This document shows positions 62,396 to 64,000 of a stretch of DNA of 64,000 nucleotides, one piece after another. This stretch comes from CALKZN01 sp964633815 (GTDB taxonomy: Bacteria > Pseudomonadota > Gammaproteobacteria > Arenicellales > Arenicellaceae). The stretch spans positions 15,741-79,740 of the forward strand of contig CAZWHW010000007.1 of the NCBI GenBank assembly GCA_964633815.1, read 5' to 3'. Position 1 is the first letter of the stretch. Each line of letters begins with the position of its first letter. The position numbers and the translations under genes are program-made. The notes below the pieces were generated by a model that saw only the letters and a list, made by a program, of their open reading frames with translations, did not search any database and was not told the origin of the DNA.

Positions 62396-62968
62396 ATGAA
62401 AACACACTCAATTTTTATCTTTCTAATTAGTTTATTAATGCTAATTTCTAGCAATATTTTTGCTTCCGAAAAAAAACATCACCATAAGCATGATCACAAT
62501 AAACAAACTATTATCATAGAGCAAGCTCAAGCAAGAGAAACCCCTCCCGGTGCAAAAGTCGGTGCTGGCTATCTTAAAATAACCAATACCAGCAAAACAG
62601 CAGATACATTAGTCAGCGTTTCGGGTGATATTGCTCCTATCATAGAAATTCATACAATGACTCACATTGATAATACGGTCAGAATGGAACAACTCAAAGA
62701 TGGTGTAACTATTCCTGCAGGCGAAACTATTAAACTAGCACCTGGTGGTAGACACCTAATGTTCTTGAACTTACAAAATCAACTTAAAGCTGGTGAACTT
62801 TATAAAGTAACCTTACGGTTTGCCAAGGCTGGTAAAATCTTAGTCGATTTTCCTGTTAAAAAAGTGACTTTTGATGACAACTCTAACGGTGTACATCATA
62901 AGCACTCCAATCATCATCAATATAGTGAACCAAAAAAACAACATTCGAAAAAACATCATCACCACTAA
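62396..62968 (+). CDS. PCuAC-family periplasmic copper chaperone with His-rich tails
   Basis: 190 residues from the ATG at 62396; the longer frame from 62342 would overlap gatB and hide the signal peptide MKTHSIFIFLISLLMLISSNIFA. The mature protein has a His-rich start (KKHHHKHDHNK), the PCuAC domain (about 38-150) with copper ligands H and M in EIHTMTH, VRMEQL and GGRHLMF, and a second His-rich tail to the last residue. PCuAC proteins deliver Cu(I) to the CuA site of cytochrome oxidase. Both tails could store or capture extra metal. It is 25 bp after gatB. Confidence 0.88.
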   Translation: MKTHSIFIFLISLLMLISSNIFASEKKHHHKHDHNKQTIIIEQAQARETPPGAKVGAGYLKITNTSKTADTLVSVSGDIAPIIEIHTMTHIDNTVRMEQLKDGVTIPAGETIKLAPGGRHLMFLNLQNQLKAGELYKVTLRFAKAGKILVDFPVKKVTFDDNSNGVHHKHSNHHQYSEPKKQHSKKHHHH

Positions 62969-62990
62969 TTAACAACGGAATTATTCAAAT

Positions 62991-63019
62991 AAAAAAGCAG
63001 CCTTATCGTTGCTTTTTTT
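62991..63019 (+). terminator. Terminator after the PCuAC gene
   Basis: AAAAAAGCA (62991-62999) pairs with TGCTTTTTT, followed by more Ts. Moderate stem strength. Confidence 0.65.
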
Positions 63020-63067
63020 ATGTCATGCCAAGCGAATTCTTATACAATTCAGCTTCACACCACTTTA

Positions 63068-63144
63068 GCGCCTGTAGCTCAGCTGGATAGAGTACTTGGC
63101 TTCGAACCAAGTGGTCGGGGGTTCGAATCCCTCCGGGCGCGCCA
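63068..63144 (+). tRNA. tRNA-Arg (UCG anticodon)
   Basis: 77 nt with encoded CCA. Acceptor GCGCCTG pairs with CGGGCGC (one T-G), D arm TAGCTCAGCTGGATAGAG, anticodon arm CTTGG-CTTCGAA-CCAAG shows TCG, T arm GGTTCGAATCC. Confidence 0.95.
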
Positions 63145-63166
63145 CTTTTCAAATAACTGTTCGAAT

Positions 63167-63898
63167 TCAACCATTATCCCAAACACCCATTTCCACCAAT
63201 TCTTCAACAGCTCGCTCTGGCCAAAATTTATTAGCAATTGGACTAGCTGGAGATGGATGCAGCATTCGACCTACTGCAAACTCATTATCTTCAAAATATA
63301 AATTCCTTAAATCAATAGCTTGTTGTTCTGCAAAGGCTCCAACGCCAACTACAATCTTGGGTTGATAATATCGAATTACTGTTTTTAAATATGTATTACA
63401 TATCTGATAAACAGGCTCCATTTCTGATTTTGATAACTTATCTGGGGTAATATTTTTCCCAGTCTCAGTCATCCACACTAAAGGGCAAAAATTCACAACA
63501 AAAGCATCTTTAAAAAAGTCTTGAGCATCAGGAAATCTATCCGCCATCATCCCCCAAAAACGCTTACCACTTACTTCAGATTTTGGGCATTCAAACCCTT
63601 GAATAGGCCTTTTTGGATGAACTATATTTGGTTGATTAATTTCTCCATCAATCTTCAACCAGTTCTTAACCATGTCAATTTCACCAAACGGAACGCCTGT
63701 CTGCACCATACCATAGGGGCCAGGGTTCATTCCTAAAAATAGAACGCGTTTCTTTCCCATTCCATATTTTAATAGAAATTTTTCGTGCGGATCCCAAGCA
63801 TAATCCAATGGATTATAAATATAGGCAACTTCACCGCTAAAACTTAGCTGATTCAAACTCGCAGACATGGACTGAGTCTCAACTATCAATGGATGCAT
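63167..63898 (-). CDS. SMUG1-type uracil-DNA glycosylase
   Basis: 243 residues from the ATG at 63898, which has AGGTGA eight bases upstream; a GTG at 63910 is less likely. The active-site motif GMNPGPYGMVQTGVPFG (with the catalytic-region Asn) and the intercalation motif LHPSPASPIANKFWPERA are those of the SMUG1 family (UDG family 3), best known in animals and found in scattered bacteria. It would excise uracil and oxidised pyrimidines such as hydroxymethyluracil from DNA. Convergent with tRNA-Arg and otherwise alone. Confidence 0.9.
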   Translation of the reverse strand: MHPLIVETQSMSASLNQLSFSGEVAYIYNPLDYAWDPHEKFLLKYGMGKKRVLFLGMNPGPYGMVQTGVPFGEIDMVKNWLKIDGEINQPNIVHPKRPIQGFECPKSEVSGKRFWGMMADRFPDAQDFFKDAFVVNFCPLVWMTETGKNITPDKLSKSEMEPVYQICNTYLKTVIRYYQPKIVVGVGAFAEQQAIDLRNLYFEDNEFAVGRMLHPSPASPIANKFWPERAVEELVEMGVWDNG

Positions 63899-63954
63899 TT
63901 CTAAAATCACCTAATTAGACAAAGGTCCTCTAATTTACCAATGATATAACCAAT

Positions 63955-63987
63955 AAAAAACCCCATCTGCAAAACAGATGAGGTTTT
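63955..63987 (-). terminator. Terminator of a gene beyond the right edge
   Basis: CATCTG / CAGATG core with AACC/GGTT extension and a 4-5 base loop (about 63955-63987), followed by TTTTTT on the minus strand. It must end a minus-strand transcript that begins outside the window. Confidence 0.7.
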
Positions 63988-64000
63988 AGATATTAAAGTC

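Noticed and set aside
1..64000. CRISPR arrays, prophage, rRNA operons or complete IS elements
   Set aside because: Looked for regularly spaced repeats, transposase and phage genes; none were seen apart from the attC sites and short motifs listed.

Overview
The window is a 64 kb piece of an AT-rich gammaproteobacterial chromosome, mostly core genes packed in operons. The lineage call rests on gene content and order: surA-lptD divergent from amgK-murU; mreBCD-mrdA-rodA-mltB-rlpA-dacA-ybeD-lipB divergent from gatCAB; ftsK-lolA-crcB-serS; a true DksA; TtcA; LolA. The genus cannot be fixed by eye. A run of 100 Ns flanked by a duplicated 55 bp sequence shows that this is a draft assembly.

Layout. 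0-1.6 kb: histidine genes hisB-hisH-hisA (hisA cut by the window edge). 1.8-8.3 kb: a YeiH-type membrane protein, sucCD, a PBP4-type dacB, a cold-shock gene and a haem-motif/HAMP sensor whose N-terminus looks frameshifted. 8.3-13.3 kb: tRNA-Ser, serS, crcB, lolA, ftsK. 13.4-20 kb: aminotransferase, trxB, an Smr protein, a DoxX gene broken by one UGA, two divergent msrA genes (one cytoplasmic, one exported), a small DksA-like protein, ttcA, a DUF1244 protein. 20.2-22.4 kb: phoB-phoR with its own Pho box. 22.7-24.5 kb: small exported or anchored proteins and a TSUP permease.

24.7-31.5 kb is a malonate-use cluster: TRAP transporter (P, Q, M subunits), malonyl-CoA decarboxylase, malonyl-CoA synthetase and a divergent GntR regulator, with an operator region of three repeats in exact 21 bp phase. 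32.1-33.4 kb is a foreign island: a well-formed integron attC site, a cassette with a YbjQ-like protein, a decayed second attC and a GC-rich membrane-protein gene, with no integrase in view.

33.4-41.7 kb is a phosphate/arsenate block. pstSCAB-phoU lies behind a four-unit Pho-box array. Directly upstream is a gapdh-arsJ pair, the known route for exporting arsenate as 1-arseno-3-phosphoglycerate, and it has its own well-formed Pho box. The sequence therefore suggests that arsenate export is switched on with high-affinity phosphate uptake, the path by which arsenate enters. This is the most interesting regulatory inference here.

41.8-64 kb: a repetitive LEA-like lipoprotein, dksA, surA-lptD, the amgK-murU cell-wall recycling pair, the rod-shape/peptidoglycan cluster, gatCAB, a His-tailed PCuAC copper chaperone, tRNA-Arg and a SMUG1-type uracil-DNA glycosylase. 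No CRISPR array, prophage, rRNA operon or complete transposon was seen.
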